Assembly (NCBI GenBank): GCA_037954235.1
Contig: JBBMOA010000049.1
Location: 124,001 to 188,000 of the forward strand
Direction: 5' to 3'
Length of the DNA: 64,000 nt
DNA from: Aulostomus chinensis
Lineage: Eukaryota; Chordata; Actinopteri; Syngnathiformes; Aulostomidae
The notes under the pieces: model-generated
The model's input: only the letters and a program-made list of their open reading frames with translations
What the model was told of the DNA's origin: nothing
The model's database searches: none
Part shown: piece after piece, positions 49,300 through 61,649 of the stretch
Layout: each line of letters begins with the position of its first letter
Numbering within the stretch: the stretch's first letter is position 1
Made by a program: the position numbers and the translations under genes

Positions 49300-51620
49300 A
49301 AACACTATTTGTGACCTGTGATACAAAAATGCCATAACTTTTGTTCAAAGTGAGTTTTCAGTCAAGTTTCAACCTGAAAGCATAGAAAGATGCATAAACT
49401 TGAAGTTACAGCTTGATTTCAGTGAGTTTTCATCAAAATACAGGAGTTCTGCATGAAGTGTTCATTTTGGCCTTCTCTCGCTGAGAAAACACTATTTGTA
49501 ACCTGTGATACAAAAATGCCATAACTTTTTTTCAAAGTGAGTTTTCAGTCAAGTTTCAACCTGAAAGCATAGAAAGATGCATAAATTTGAAGTTACAGCT
49601 TGATTTCAGTGAGTTTTCATCAAAATACAGGAGTTCTGCATGAAGTGTTCATTTTGGCCTTCTCTCGCTGAGAAAACACTATTTGTGACCTGTGATACAA
49701 AAATGCCATAACTTTTGTTCAAAGTGAGTTTTCAGTCAAGTTTCAACCTGAAAGCATAGAAAGATGCATAAACTTGAAGTTACAGCTTGATTTCAGTGAG
49801 TTTTCATCAAAATACAGGAGTTCTGCATGAAGTGTTCATTTTGGCCTTCTCTCGCTGAGAAAACACTATTTGTGACCTGTGATACAAAAATGCCATAACT
49901 TTTGTTCAAAGTGAGTTTTCAGTCAAGTTTCAACCTGAAAGCAAAGAAAGATGCATAAACTTGAAGTTACAGCTTGATTTCAGTGAGTTTTCATCAAAAT
50001 ACAGGAGTTCTGCATGAAGTGTTCATTTTGGCCTTGTCTCGCTGAGAAAACGCTATTTGTGACCTGCGACACAGAACAGCCATAACTTTTGTTCAAAGTG
50101 AGTTTTCAGTCAAGTTTCAACCTGAAAGCATAGAAAGATGCATAAACTTGAAGTTACAGCTTGATTTCAGTGAGTTTTCATCAAAATACAGGAGTTCTGC
50201 ATGAAGTGTTCATTTTGGCCTTCTCTCGCTGAGAAAACACTATTTGTGACCTGTGATACAAAAATGCCATAACTTTTGTTCAAAGTGAGTTTTCAGTCAA
50301 GTTTCAACCTGAAAGCATAGAAAGATGCATAAACTTGAAGTTACAGCTTGATTTCAGTGAGTTTTCATCAAAATACAGGAGTTCTGCATGAAGTGTTCAT
50401 TTTGGCCTTCTCTCGCTGAGAAAACACTATTTGTGACCTGTGATACAAAAATGCCATAACTTTTGTTCAAAGTGAGTTTTCAGTCAAGTTTCAACCTGAA
50501 AGCATAGAAAGATGCATAAACTTGAAGTTACAGCTTGATTTCAGTGAGTTTTCATCAAAATACAGGAGTTCTGCATGAAGTGTTCATTTTGGCCTTCTCT
50601 CGCTGAGAAAACACTATTTGTAACCTGTGATACAAAAATGCCATAACTTTTTTTCAAAGTGAGTTTTCAGTCAAGTTTCAACCTGAAAGCATAGAAAGAT
50701 GCATAAATTTGAAGTTACAGCTTGATTTCAGTGAGTTTTCATCAAAATACAGGAGTTCTGCATGAAGTGTTCATTTTGGCCTTCTCTCGCTGAGAAAACA
50801 CTATTTGTGACCTGTGATACAAAAATGCCATAACTTTTGTTCAAAGTGAGTTTTCAGTCAAGTTTCAACCTGAAAGCATAGAAAGATGCATAAACTTGAA
50901 GTTACAGCTTGATTTCAGTGAGTTTTCATCAAAATACAGGAGTTCTGCATGAAGTGTTCATTTTGGCCTTCTCTCGCTGAGAAAACACTATTTGTGACCT
51001 GTGATACAAAAATGCCATAACTTTTGTTCAAAGTGAGTTTTCAGTCAAGTTTCAACCTGAAAGCAAAGAAAGATGCATAAACTTGAAGTTACAGCTTGAT
51101 TTCAGTGAGTTTTCATCAAAATACAGGAGTTCTGCATGAAGTGTTCATTTTGGCCTTGTCTCGCTGAGAAAACGCTATTTGTGACCTGCGACACAGAACA
51201 GCCATAACTTTTGTTCAAAGTGAGTTTTCAGTCAAGTTTCAACCTGAAAGCATAGAAAGATGCATAAACTTGAAGTTACAGCTTGATTTCAGTGAGTTTT
51301 CATCAAAATACAGGAGTTCTGCATGAAGTGTTCATTTTGGCCTTCTCTCGCTGAGAAAACACTATTTGTGACCTGTGATACAAAAATGCCATAACTTTTG
51401 TTCAAAGTGAGTTTTCAGTCAAGTTTCAACCTGAAAGCATAGAAAGATGCATAAACTTGAAGTTACAGCTTGATTTCAGTGAGTTTTCATCAAAATACAG
51501 GAGTTCTGCATGAAGTGTTCATTTTGGCCTTCTCTCGCTGAGAAAACACTATTTGTGACCTGTGATACAAAAATGCCATAACTTTTGTTCAAAGTGAGTT
51601 TTCAGTCAAGTTTCAACCTG
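49300..51620 (+). repeat. 6-monomer tandem duplication
   Basis: TGTAACCTG (G at 49498 and 50620), the seven-T run, GCATAAATTTG, GCAAAG (about 49942 and 51064) and B2b (50067 and 51189) recur at exactly 1122 bp, 6 units. An older relative with the same marker order starts at about 42582, preceded there by CACAATTTG. It lies 37 units upstream after correction for three 1-bp deletions. I see no difference between the two tandem copies, so this is probably among the youngest events in the array. Confidence 0.87.
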
Positions 51621-51899
51621 AAAGCATAGAAAGATGCATAAACTTGAAGTTACAGCTTGATTTCAGTGAGTTTTCATCAAAATACAGGAGTTCTGCATGA
51701 AGTGTTCATTTTGGCCTTCTCTCGCTGAGAAAACGCTATTTGTGACCTGCGACACAGAACAGCCATAACTTTTGTTCAAAGTGAGTTTTCTATCAAGTTT
51801 CAACCTGAAAGCATAGAAAGATGCACAAACTTGAAGTTACAGCTTGATTTCAGTGAGTTTTCATCAAAATACAGGAGTTCTGCATGAAGTGTTCATTTT

Positions 51900-54280
51900 G
51901 GCCTTCTCTCGCTGAGAAAACACTATTTGTGACCTGTGATGCAAAAATGCCATAACTTTTGTTCAAAGTGAGTTTTCAGTCAAGTTTCAACCTGAAAGCA
52001 TAGAAAGATGCATAAACTTGAAGTTACAGCTTGATTTCAGTGAGTTTTCATCAAAATACAGGAGTTCTGCATGAAGTGTTCATTTTGGCCTTCTCTTGCT
52101 GAGAAAACACTATTTGTGACCTGTGATACAAAAATGCCATAACTTTTGTTCAAAGTGAGTTTTCAGTCAAGTTTCAACCTGAAAGCATAGAAAGATGCAT
52201 AAACTTGAAGTTACAGCTTGATTTCAGTGAGTTTTCATCAAAATACAGGAGTTCTGCATGAAGTGTTCATTTTGGCCTTCTCTCGCTGAGAAAACACTAT
52301 TTGTGACCTGTGATACAAAAATGCCATAACTTTTGTTCAAAGTGAGTTTTCAGTCAAGTTTCAACCTGAAAACATAGAAAGATGCATAAACTTGAAGTTA
52401 CAGCTTGATTTCAGTGAGTTTTCATCAAAATACAGGAGTTCTGCATGAAGTGTTCATTTTGGCCTTCTCTCGCTGAGAAAACACTATTTGTGACCTGTGA
52501 TACAAAAATGCCATAACTTTTGTTCAAAGTGAGTTTTCAGTCAAGTTTCAACCTGAAAGCATAGAAAGATGCATAAACTTGAAGTTACAGCTTGATTTCA
52601 GTGAGTTTTCATCAAAATACAGGAGTTCTGCATGAAGTGTTCATTTTGGCCTTCTCTCGCTGAGAAAACACTATTTGTGACCTGTGATACAAAAATGCCA
52701 TAACTTTTGTTCAAAGTGAGTTTTCAGTCAAGTTTCAACCTGAAAACATAGAAAGATGCATAAACTTGAAGTTACAGCTTGATTTCAGTGAGTTTTCATC
52801 AAAATACAGGAGTTCTGCATGAAGTGTTCATTTTGGCCTTCTCTCGCTGAGAAAACACTATTTGTGACCTGTGATACAAAAATGCAATAACTTTTGTTCA
52901 AAGTGAGTTTTCAGTCAAGTTTCAACCTGAAAGCATAGAAAGATGCATAAACTTGAAGTTACAGCTTGATTTCAGTGAGTTTTCATCAAAATACAGGAGT
53001 TCTGCATGAAGTGTTCATTTTGGCCTTCTCTCGCTGAGAAAACACTATTTGTGACCTGTGATACAAAAATGCCATAACTTTTGTTCAAAGTGAGTTTTCA
53101 GTCAAGTTTCAACCTGAAAGCATAGAAAGATGCATAAACTTGAAGTTACAGCTTGATTTCAGTGAGTTTTCATCAAATACATGAGTTCTGCATGAAGTGT
53201 TCATTTTGGCCTTCTCTCGCTGAGAAAACACTATTTGTGACCTGTGATACAAAAATGCCATAACTTTTGTTCAAAGTGAGTTTTCAGTCAAGTTTCAACC
53301 TGAAAGCATAGAAAGATGCATAAACTTGAAGTTACAGCTTGATTTCAGTGAGTTTTCATCAAAATACAGGAGTTCTGCATGAAGTGTTCATTTTGGCCTT
53401 CTCTCGCTGAGAAAACGCTATTTGTGACCTGCGACACAGAACAGCCATAACTTTTGTTCAAAGTGAGTTTTCTGTCAAGTTTCAACCTGAAAGCATAGAA
53501 AGATGCACAAACTTGAAGTTACAGCTTGATTTCAGTGAGTTTTCATCAAAATACAGGAGTTCTGCATGAAGTGTTCATTTTGGCCTTCTCTCGCTGAGAA
53601 AACACTATTTGTGACCTGTGAAACAAAAATGCCATAACTTTTGTTCAAAGTAACTTTTCAGTCAAGTTTCAACCTGAAAGCATAGAAAGATGCATAAACT
53701 TGAAGTTACAGCTTGATTTCAGTGAATTTTCATCAAAATACAGGAGTTCTGCATGAAGTGTTCATTTTGGCCTTCTCTCGCTGAGAAAACACTATTTGTG
53801 ACCTGTGATACAAAAATGCCATAACTTTTGTTCAAAGTGAGTTTTCAGTCAAGTTTCAACCTGAAAGCATAGAAAGATGCATAAACTTGAAGTTACAGCT
53901 TGATTTCAGTGAGTTTTCATCAAAATACAGGAGTATTCATGAAGTGTTCATTTTGGCCTTCTCTCGCTCAGAAAACACTATTTGTGACCTGTGATACAAA
54001 AATGCCATAACTTTTGTTCAAAGTGAGTTTTCTGTCAAGTTTCAACCTGAAAGCATAGAAAGATGCATAAACTTGAAGTTACAGCTTGATTTCAGTGAGT
54101 TTTCATCAAAATACAGGAGTTCTGCATGAAGTGTTCATTTTGGCCTTCTCTCGCTGAGAAAACACTATTTGTGACCTGTGATACAAAAATGCCATAACTT
54201 TTGTTCAAAGTGAGTTTTCAGTCAAGTTTCAACCTGAAAACATAGAAAGATGCATAAACTTGAAGTTACAGCTTGATTTC
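51900..54280 (+). repeat. Copy 1 of the 52-unit displaced block (clean copy)
   Basis: This block recurs at about 61.65-64.0 kb. Shared marks are GATGCAAAAATG (about 51940), CTCTTGCTG (about 52095), AATGCAATAAC (52881), CATCAAATACATGAG (about 53176), B1 (53432), GTAACTTTT (about 53650), GTGAATTTTC (about 53724) and AGTATTCAT (about 53936). The offset is 9721 bp at the left and 9720 bp at the right, 52 units minus the intervening known deletions. This copy has only two indels relative to the consensus, and both are shared with copy 2. Confidence 0.87.
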
Positions 54281-57200
54281 AGTGAGTTTTCATCAAAATA
54301 CAGGAGTTCTGCATGAAGTGTTCATTTTGGCCTTCTCTCGCTGAGAAAACACTATTTGTGACCTGTGATACAAAAATGCCATAACTTTTGTTCAAAGTGA
54401 GTTTTCAGTCAAGTTTCAACCTGAAAGCATAGAAAGATGCATAAACTTGAAGTTACAGCTTGATTTCAGTGAGTTTTCATCAAAATACAGGAGTTCTGCA
54501 TGAAGTGTTCATTTTGGCCTTCTCTCGCTGAGAAAACACTATTTGTGACCTGTGATACAAAAATGCCATAACTTTTGTTCAAAGTGAGTTTTCAGTCAAG
54601 TTTCAACCTGAAAGCATAGAAAGATGCATAAACTTGAAGTTACAGCTTGATTTCAGTGAGTTTTCATCAAAATACAGGAGTTCTGAATGAAGTGTTCATT
54701 TTGGCCTTCTCTCGCTGAGAAAACACTATTTGTGACCTGTGATACAAAAATGCCATAACTTTTGTTCAAAGTGAGTTTTCAGTCAAGTTTCAACCTGAAA
54801 ACATAGAAAGATGCATAAACTTGAAGTTACAGCTTGATTTCAGTGAGTTTTCATCAAAATACAGGAGTTCTGCATGAAGTGTTCATTTTGGCCTTCTCTC
54901 GCTGAGAAAACACTATTTGTGACCTGTGATACAAAAATGCCATAACTTTTGTTCAAAGTGAGTTTTCAGTCAAGTTTCAACCTGAAAGCATAGAAAGATG
55001 CATAAACTTGAAGTTACAGCTTGATTTCAGTGAGTTTTCATCAAAATACAGGAGTTCTGCATGAAGTGTTCATTTTGGCCTTCTCTCGCTGAGAAAACAC
55101 TATTTGTGACCTGTGATACAAAAATGCCATAACTTTTGTTCAAAGTGAGTTTTCATTCAAGTTTCAACCTGAAAGCATAGAAAGATGCATAAACTTGAAG
55201 TTACAGCTTGATTTCAGTGAGTTTTCATCAAAATACAGGAGTTCTGCATGAAGTGTTCATTTTGGCCTTCTCTCGCTGAGAAAACACTATTTGTGACCTG
55301 TGATACAAAAATGCCATAACTTTTGTTCAAAGTGAGTTTTCAGTCAAGTTTCAACCTGAAAGCAAAGAAAGATGCATAACCTTGAAGTTACAGCTTGATT
55401 TCAGTGAGTTTTCATCAAAATACAGGAGTTATGCATGAAGTGTTCATTTTGGCCTTGTCTCGCTGAGAAAACGCTATTTGTGACCTGCGACACAGAACAG
55501 CCATAACTTTTGTTCAAAGTGAGTTTTCAGTCAAGTTTCAACCTGAAAGCATAGAAAGATGCATAAACTTGAAGTTACAGCTTGATTTCAGTGAGTTTTC
55601 ATCAAAATACATGAGTTCTGCATGAAGTGTTCATTTTGGCCTTCTCTCGCTGAGAAAACACTATTTGTGACCTGTGATACAAAAATGCCATAACTTTTGT
55701 TCAAAGTGAGTTTTCAGTCAAGTTTCAACCTGAAAGCATAGAAAGATGCATAAACTTGAAGTTACAGCTTGATTTCACTGAATTTTCCTCAAAATACAGG
55801 AGTTCTGCATGAAGTGTTCATTTTGGCCTTCTCTCGCTGAGAAAACGCTATTTGTGACCTGTGATACAAAAATGCCATAACTTTTGTTCAAAGTGAGTTT
55901 TCAGTCAAGTTTCAACCTGAAAGCATAGAAAGATGCATAAACTTGAAGTTACAGCTTGATTTTAGTGAGTTTTCATCAAAATACAGGAGTTCTGCATGAA
56001 GTGTTCATTTTGGCCTTCTCTCGCTGAGAAAACGCTATTTGTGACCTGCGACACAGAACAGCCATAACTTTTGTTCAAAGTGAGTTTTCTGTCAAGTTTC
56101 AACCTGAAAGCATAGAAAGATGCATGAACTTGAAGTTACAGCTTGATTTCAGTGAGTTTTCATCAAAATACAGGAGTTCTGCATGAAGTGTTCATTTTGG
56201 CCTTCTCTCGCTGAGAAAACACTATTTGTGACCTGTGATACAAAAATGCCATAACTTTTGTTCAAAGTGAGTTTTCAGTCAAGTTTCAACCTGAAAACAT
56301 AGAAAGATGCATAAACTTGAAGTTACAGCTTGATTTCAGTGAGTTTTCATCAAAATACAGGAGTTCTGCATGAAGTGTTCATTTTGGCCTTCTCTCGCTG
56401 AGAAAACACTATTTGTGACCTGTGATAAAAAAATGCAATAACTTTTGTTCAAAGTGAGTTTTCAGTCAAGTTTCAACCTGAAAGCATAGAAAGATGCATA
56501 AACTTGAAGTTACAGCTTGATTTCAGTGAGTTTTCATCAAAATACAGGAGTTCTGCATGAAGTGTTCATTTTGGCCTTCTCTCGCTGAGAAAACACTATT
56601 TGTGACCTGTGATACAAAAATGCCATAACTTTTGTTCAAAGTGAGTTTTCAGTCAAGTTTCAACCTGAAAGCATAGAAAGATGCATAAACTTGAAGTTAC
56701 AGCTTGATTTCAGTGAGTTTTCATCAAAATACAGGAGTTCTGCATGAAGTGTTCATTTTGGCCTTCTCTCGCTGAGAAAACACTATTTGTGACCTGTGAT
56801 ACAAAAATGCCATAACTTTTGTTCAAAGTGAGTTTTCAGTCAAGTTTCAACCTGAAAGCATAGAAAGATGCATAAACTTGAAGTTACAGCTTGATTTCAG
56901 TGAGTTTTCATCAAAATACAGGAGTTCTGCATGAAGTGTTCATTTTGGCCTTCTCTCGCTGAGAAAACGCTATTTGTGACCTGCGACACAGAACAGCCAT
57001 AACTTTTGTTCAAAGTGAGTTTTCTGTCAAGTTTCAACCTGAAAGCATAGAAAGATGCACAAACTTGAAGTTACAGCTTGATTTCAGTGAGTTTTCATCA
57101 AAATACAGGAGTTCTGCATGAAGTGTTCATTTTGGCCTTCTCTCGCTGAGAAAACACTATTTGTGACCTGTGAAACAAAAATGCCATAACTTTTGTTCAA

Positions 57201-58340
57201 AGTGACTTTTCAGTCAAGTTTCAACCTGAAAGCATAGAAAGATGCATAAACTTGAAGTTACAGCTTGATTTCAGTGAGTTTTCATCAAAATACAGGAGTT
57301 CTGCATGAAGTGTTCATTTTGGCCTTCTCTCGCTGAGAAAACACTATTTGTGACCTGTGATACAAAAATGCCATAACTTTTGTTCAAAGTGAGTTTTCAG
57401 TCAAGTTTCAACCTGAAAGCATAGAAAGATGCATAAACTTGAAGTTACAGCTTGATTTCAGTGAGTTTTCATCAAAATACAGGAGTATTCATGAAGTGTT
57501 CATTTTGGCCTTCTCTCGCTCAGAAAACACTATTTGTGACCTGTGATACAAAAATGCCATAACTTTTGTTCAAAGTGAGTTTTCTGTCAAGTTTCAACCT
57601 GAAAGCATAGAAAGATGCATAAACTTGAAGTTACAGCTTGATTTCAGTGAGTTTTCATCAAAATACAGGAGTTCTGCATGAAGTGTTCATTTTGGCCTTC
57701 TCTCGCTGAGAAAACACTATTTGTGACCTGTGATACAAAAATGCCATAACTTTTGTTCAAAGTGAGTTTTCAGTCAAGTTTCAACCTGAAAACATAGAAA
57801 GATGCATAAACTTGAAGTTACAGCTTGATTTCAGTGAGTTTTCATCAAAATACAGGAGTTCTGCATGAAGTGTTCATTTTGGCCTTCTCTCGCTGAGAAA
57901 ACACTATTTGTGACCTGTGATACAAAAATGCCATAACTTTTGTTCAAAGTGAGTTTTCAGTCAAGTTTCAACCTGAAAGCATAGAAAGATGCATAAACTT
58001 GAAGTTACAGCTTGATTTCAGTGAGTTTTCATCAAAATACAGGAGTTCTGCATGAAGTGTTCATTTTGGCCTTCTCTCGCTGAGAAAACACTATTTGTGA
58101 CCTGTGATACAAAAATGCCATAACTTTTGTTCAAAGTGAGTTTTCAGTCAAGTTTCAACCTGAAAGCATAGAAAGATGCATAAACTTGAAGTTACAGCTT
58201 GATTTCAGTGAGTTTTCATCAAAATACAGGAGTTCTGCATGAAGTGTTCATTTTGGCCTTCTCTCGCTGAGAAAACACTATTTGTGACCTGTGATACAAA
58301 AATGCCATAACTTTTGTTCAAAGTGAGTTTTCAGTCAAGT
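52700..58340 (+). repeat. 19-unit displaced duplication (52.7-54.7 and 56.3-58.3 kb)
   Basis: AAATGCAATAAC (52881 and 56432), GAAAACATAG (52742 and 56292), B1 (53432 and 56984), TGTGAAAC, an altered GTAACTTTT or GTGACTTTT, and the AGTATTCAT unit (53931 and 57483) match at 3551-3552 bp. That is 19 units less one or two bases. The first copy has the CATCAAATACATGAG deletion (about 53176), which the second lacks. Similarity starts after the B unit at 56049 and ends before 54794/58346. Confidence 0.85.
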
Positions 58341-58849
58341 TTCAACCTGAAAGCATAGAAAGATGCATAAACTTGAAGTTACAGCTTGATTTCAGTGAGT
58401 TTTCATCAAAATACAGGAGTTCTGCATGAAGTGTTCATTTTGGCCTTCTCTCGCTGAGAAAACACTATTTGTGACCTGTGATACAAAAATGCCATAACTT
58501 TTTTTCAAAGTGAATTTTCAGTCAAGTTTCAACCTGAAAGCATAGAAAGATGCATAAACTTGAAGTTACAGCTTGATTTCAGTGAGTTTTCATCAAAATA
58601 CAGGAGTTCTGCATGAAGTGTTCATTTTGGCCTTCTCTCGCTGAGAAAACACTATTTGTGACCTGTGATACAAAAATGCCATAACTTTTGTTCAAAGTGA
58701 GTTTTCAGTCAAGTTTCAACCTGAAAGCATAGAAAGATGCATAAACTTGAAGTTACAGCTTGATTTCAGTGAGTTTTCATCAAAATACAGGAGTTCTGCA
58801 TGAAGTGTTCATTTTGGCCTTCTCTCGCTGAGAAAACACTATTTGTGAC

Positions 58850-60000
58850 CTGTGATACAAAAATGCCATAACTTTTGTTCAAAGTGAGTTTTCAGTCAAG
58901 TTTCAACCTGAAAGCAAAGAAAGATGCATAAACTTGAAGTTACAGCTTGATTTCAGTGAGTTTTCATCAAAATACAGGAGTTCTGCATGAAGTGTTCATT
59001 TTGGCCTTGTCTCGCTGAGAAAACGCTATTTGTGACCTGCGACACAGAACAGCCATAACTTTTGTTCAAAGTGAGTTTTCAGTCAAGTTTCAACCTGAAA
59101 GCATAGAAAGATGCATAAACTTGAAGTTACAGCTTGATTTCAGTGAGTTTTCATCAAAATACAGGAGTTCTGCATGAAGTGTTCATTTTGGCCTTCTCTC
59201 GCTGAGAAAACACTATTTGTGACCTGTGATGCAAAAATGCCATAACTTTTGTTCAAAGTGAGTTTTCAGTCAAGTTTCAACCTGAAAGCATAGAAAGATG
59301 CATAAACTTGAAGTTACAGCTTGATTTCAGTGAGTTTTCATCAAAATACAGGAGTTCTGCATGAAGTGTTCATTTTGGCCTTCTCTCGCTGAGAAAACAC
59401 TATTTGTGACCTGTGATACAAAAATGCCATAACTTTTGTTCAAAGTGAGTTTTCAGTCAAGTTTCAACCTGAAAGCAAAGAAAGATGCATAAACTTGAAG
59501 TTACAGCTTGATTTCAGTGAGTTTTCATCAAAATACAGGAGTTCTGCATGAAGTGTTCATTTTGGCCTTGTCTCGCTGAGAAAACGCTATTTGTGACCTG
59601 CGACACAGAACAGCCATAACTTTTGTTCAAAGTGAGTTTTCAGTCAAGTTTCAACCTGAAAGCATAGAAAGATGCATAAACTTGAAGTTACAGCTTGATT
59701 TCAGTGAGTTTTCATCAAAATACAGGAGTTCTGCATGAAGTCTTCATTTTGGCCTTCTCTCGCTGAGAAAACACTATTTGTGACCTGTGATACAAAAATG
59801 CCATAACTTTTGTTCAAAGTGAGTTTTCAGTCAAGTTTCAACCTGAAAGCAAAGAAAGATGCATAAACTTGAAGTTACAGCTTGATTTCAGTGAGTTTTC
59901 ATCAAAATACAGGAGTTCTGCATGAAGTGTTCATTTTGGCCTTGTCTCGCTGAGAAAACGCTATTTGTGACCTGCGACACAGAACAGCCATAACTTTTGT
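58850..60000 (+). repeat. Cluster of three B2b units at 3- and 2-unit spacing
   Basis: GCAAAG plus CCTTGTCTCG plus the B signature occur at B sites 59040, 59601 and 59975, separated by 561 and 374 bp (3 and 2 units). Each B2b unit is followed by plain type A. The decreasing spacing looks like successive small unequal exchanges. This is the densest B2 cluster in the right half. Confidence 0.75.
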
Positions 60001-61649
60001 TCAAAGTGAGTTTTCAGTCAAGTTTCAACCTGAAAGCATAGAAAGATGCATAAACTTGAAGTTACAGCTTGATTTCAGTGAGTTTTCATCAAAATACAGG
60101 AGTTCTGCATGAAGTGTTCATTTTGGCCTTCTCTCGCTGAGAAAACACTATTTGTGACCTGTGATACAAAAATGCCATAACTTTTGTTCAAAGTGAGTTT
60201 TCAGTCAAGTTTCAACCTGAAACCATAGAAAGATGCATAAACTTGAAGTTACAGCTTGATTTCAGTGAGTTTTCATCAAAATACAGGAGTTCTGCATGAA
60301 GTGTTCATTTTGGCCTACTCTCGCTGAGAAAACACTATTTGTGACCTGTGATACAAAAATGCCATAACTTTTGTTCAAAGTGAGTTTTCAGTCAAGTTTC
60401 AACCTGAAAGCATAGAAAGATGCATAAACTTGAAGTTACAGCTTGATTTCAGTGAGTTTTCATCAAAATACAGGAGTTCTGCATGAAGTGTTCATTTTGG
60501 CCTTCTCTCGCTGAGAAAACACTATTTGTGACCTGTGATACAAAAATGCCATAACTTTTGTTCAAAGTGAGTTTTCAGTCAAGTTTCAACCTGAAAGCAT
60601 AGAAAGATGCATAAACTTGAAGTTACAGCTTGATTTCAGTGAGTTTTCATCAAAATACAGGAGTTCTGCATGAAGTGTTCATTTTGGCCTTCTCTCGCTG
60701 AGAAAACACTATTTGTGACCTGTGATACAAAAATGCCATAACTTTTGTTCAAAGTGAGTTTTCAGTCAAGTTTCAACCTGAAAGCATAGAAAGATGCATA
60801 AACTTGAAGTTACAGCTTGATTTCAGTGAGTTTTCATCAAAATACAGGAGTTCTGCATGAAGTGTTCATTTTGGCCTTCTCTCGCTGAGAAAACACTATT
60901 TGTGACCTGTGATACAAAAATGCCATAACTTTTGTTCAAAGTGAGTTTTCAGTCAAGTTTCAACCTGAAAGCATAGAAAGATGCATAAACTTGAAGTTAC
61001 AGCTTGATTTCAGTGAGTTTTCATCAAAATACAGGAGTTCTGCATGAAGTGTTCATTTTGGCCTTCTCTCGCTGAGAAAACACTATTTGTGACCTGTGAT
61101 ACAAAAATGCCATAACTTTTGTTCAAAGTGAGTTTTCAGTCAAGTTTCAACCTGAAAGCATAGAAAGATGCATAAACTTGAAGTTACAGCTTGATTTCAA
61201 TGAGTTTTCATCAAAATACAGGAGTTCTGCATGAAGTGTTCATTTTGGCCTTCTCTCGCTGAGAAAACACTATTTGTGACCTGTGATACAAAAATGCCAT
61301 AACTTTTGTTCAAAGTGAGTTTTCAGTCAAGTTTCAACCTGAAAGCAAAGAAAGATGCATAAACTTGAAGTTACAGCTTGATTTCAGTGAGTTTTCATCA
61401 AAATACAGGAGTTCTGCATGAAGTGTTCATTTTGGCCTTGTCTCGCTGAGAAAACGCTATTTGTGACCTGCGACACAGAACAGCCATAACTTTTGTTCAA
61501 AGTGAGTTTTCTGTCAAGTTTCAACCTGAAAGCATAGAAAGATGCATAAACTTGAAGTTACAGCTTGATTTCAGTGAGTTTTCATCAAAATACAGGAGTT
61601 CTGCATGAAGTGTTCATTTTGGCCTTCTCTCGCTGAGAAAACACTATTT

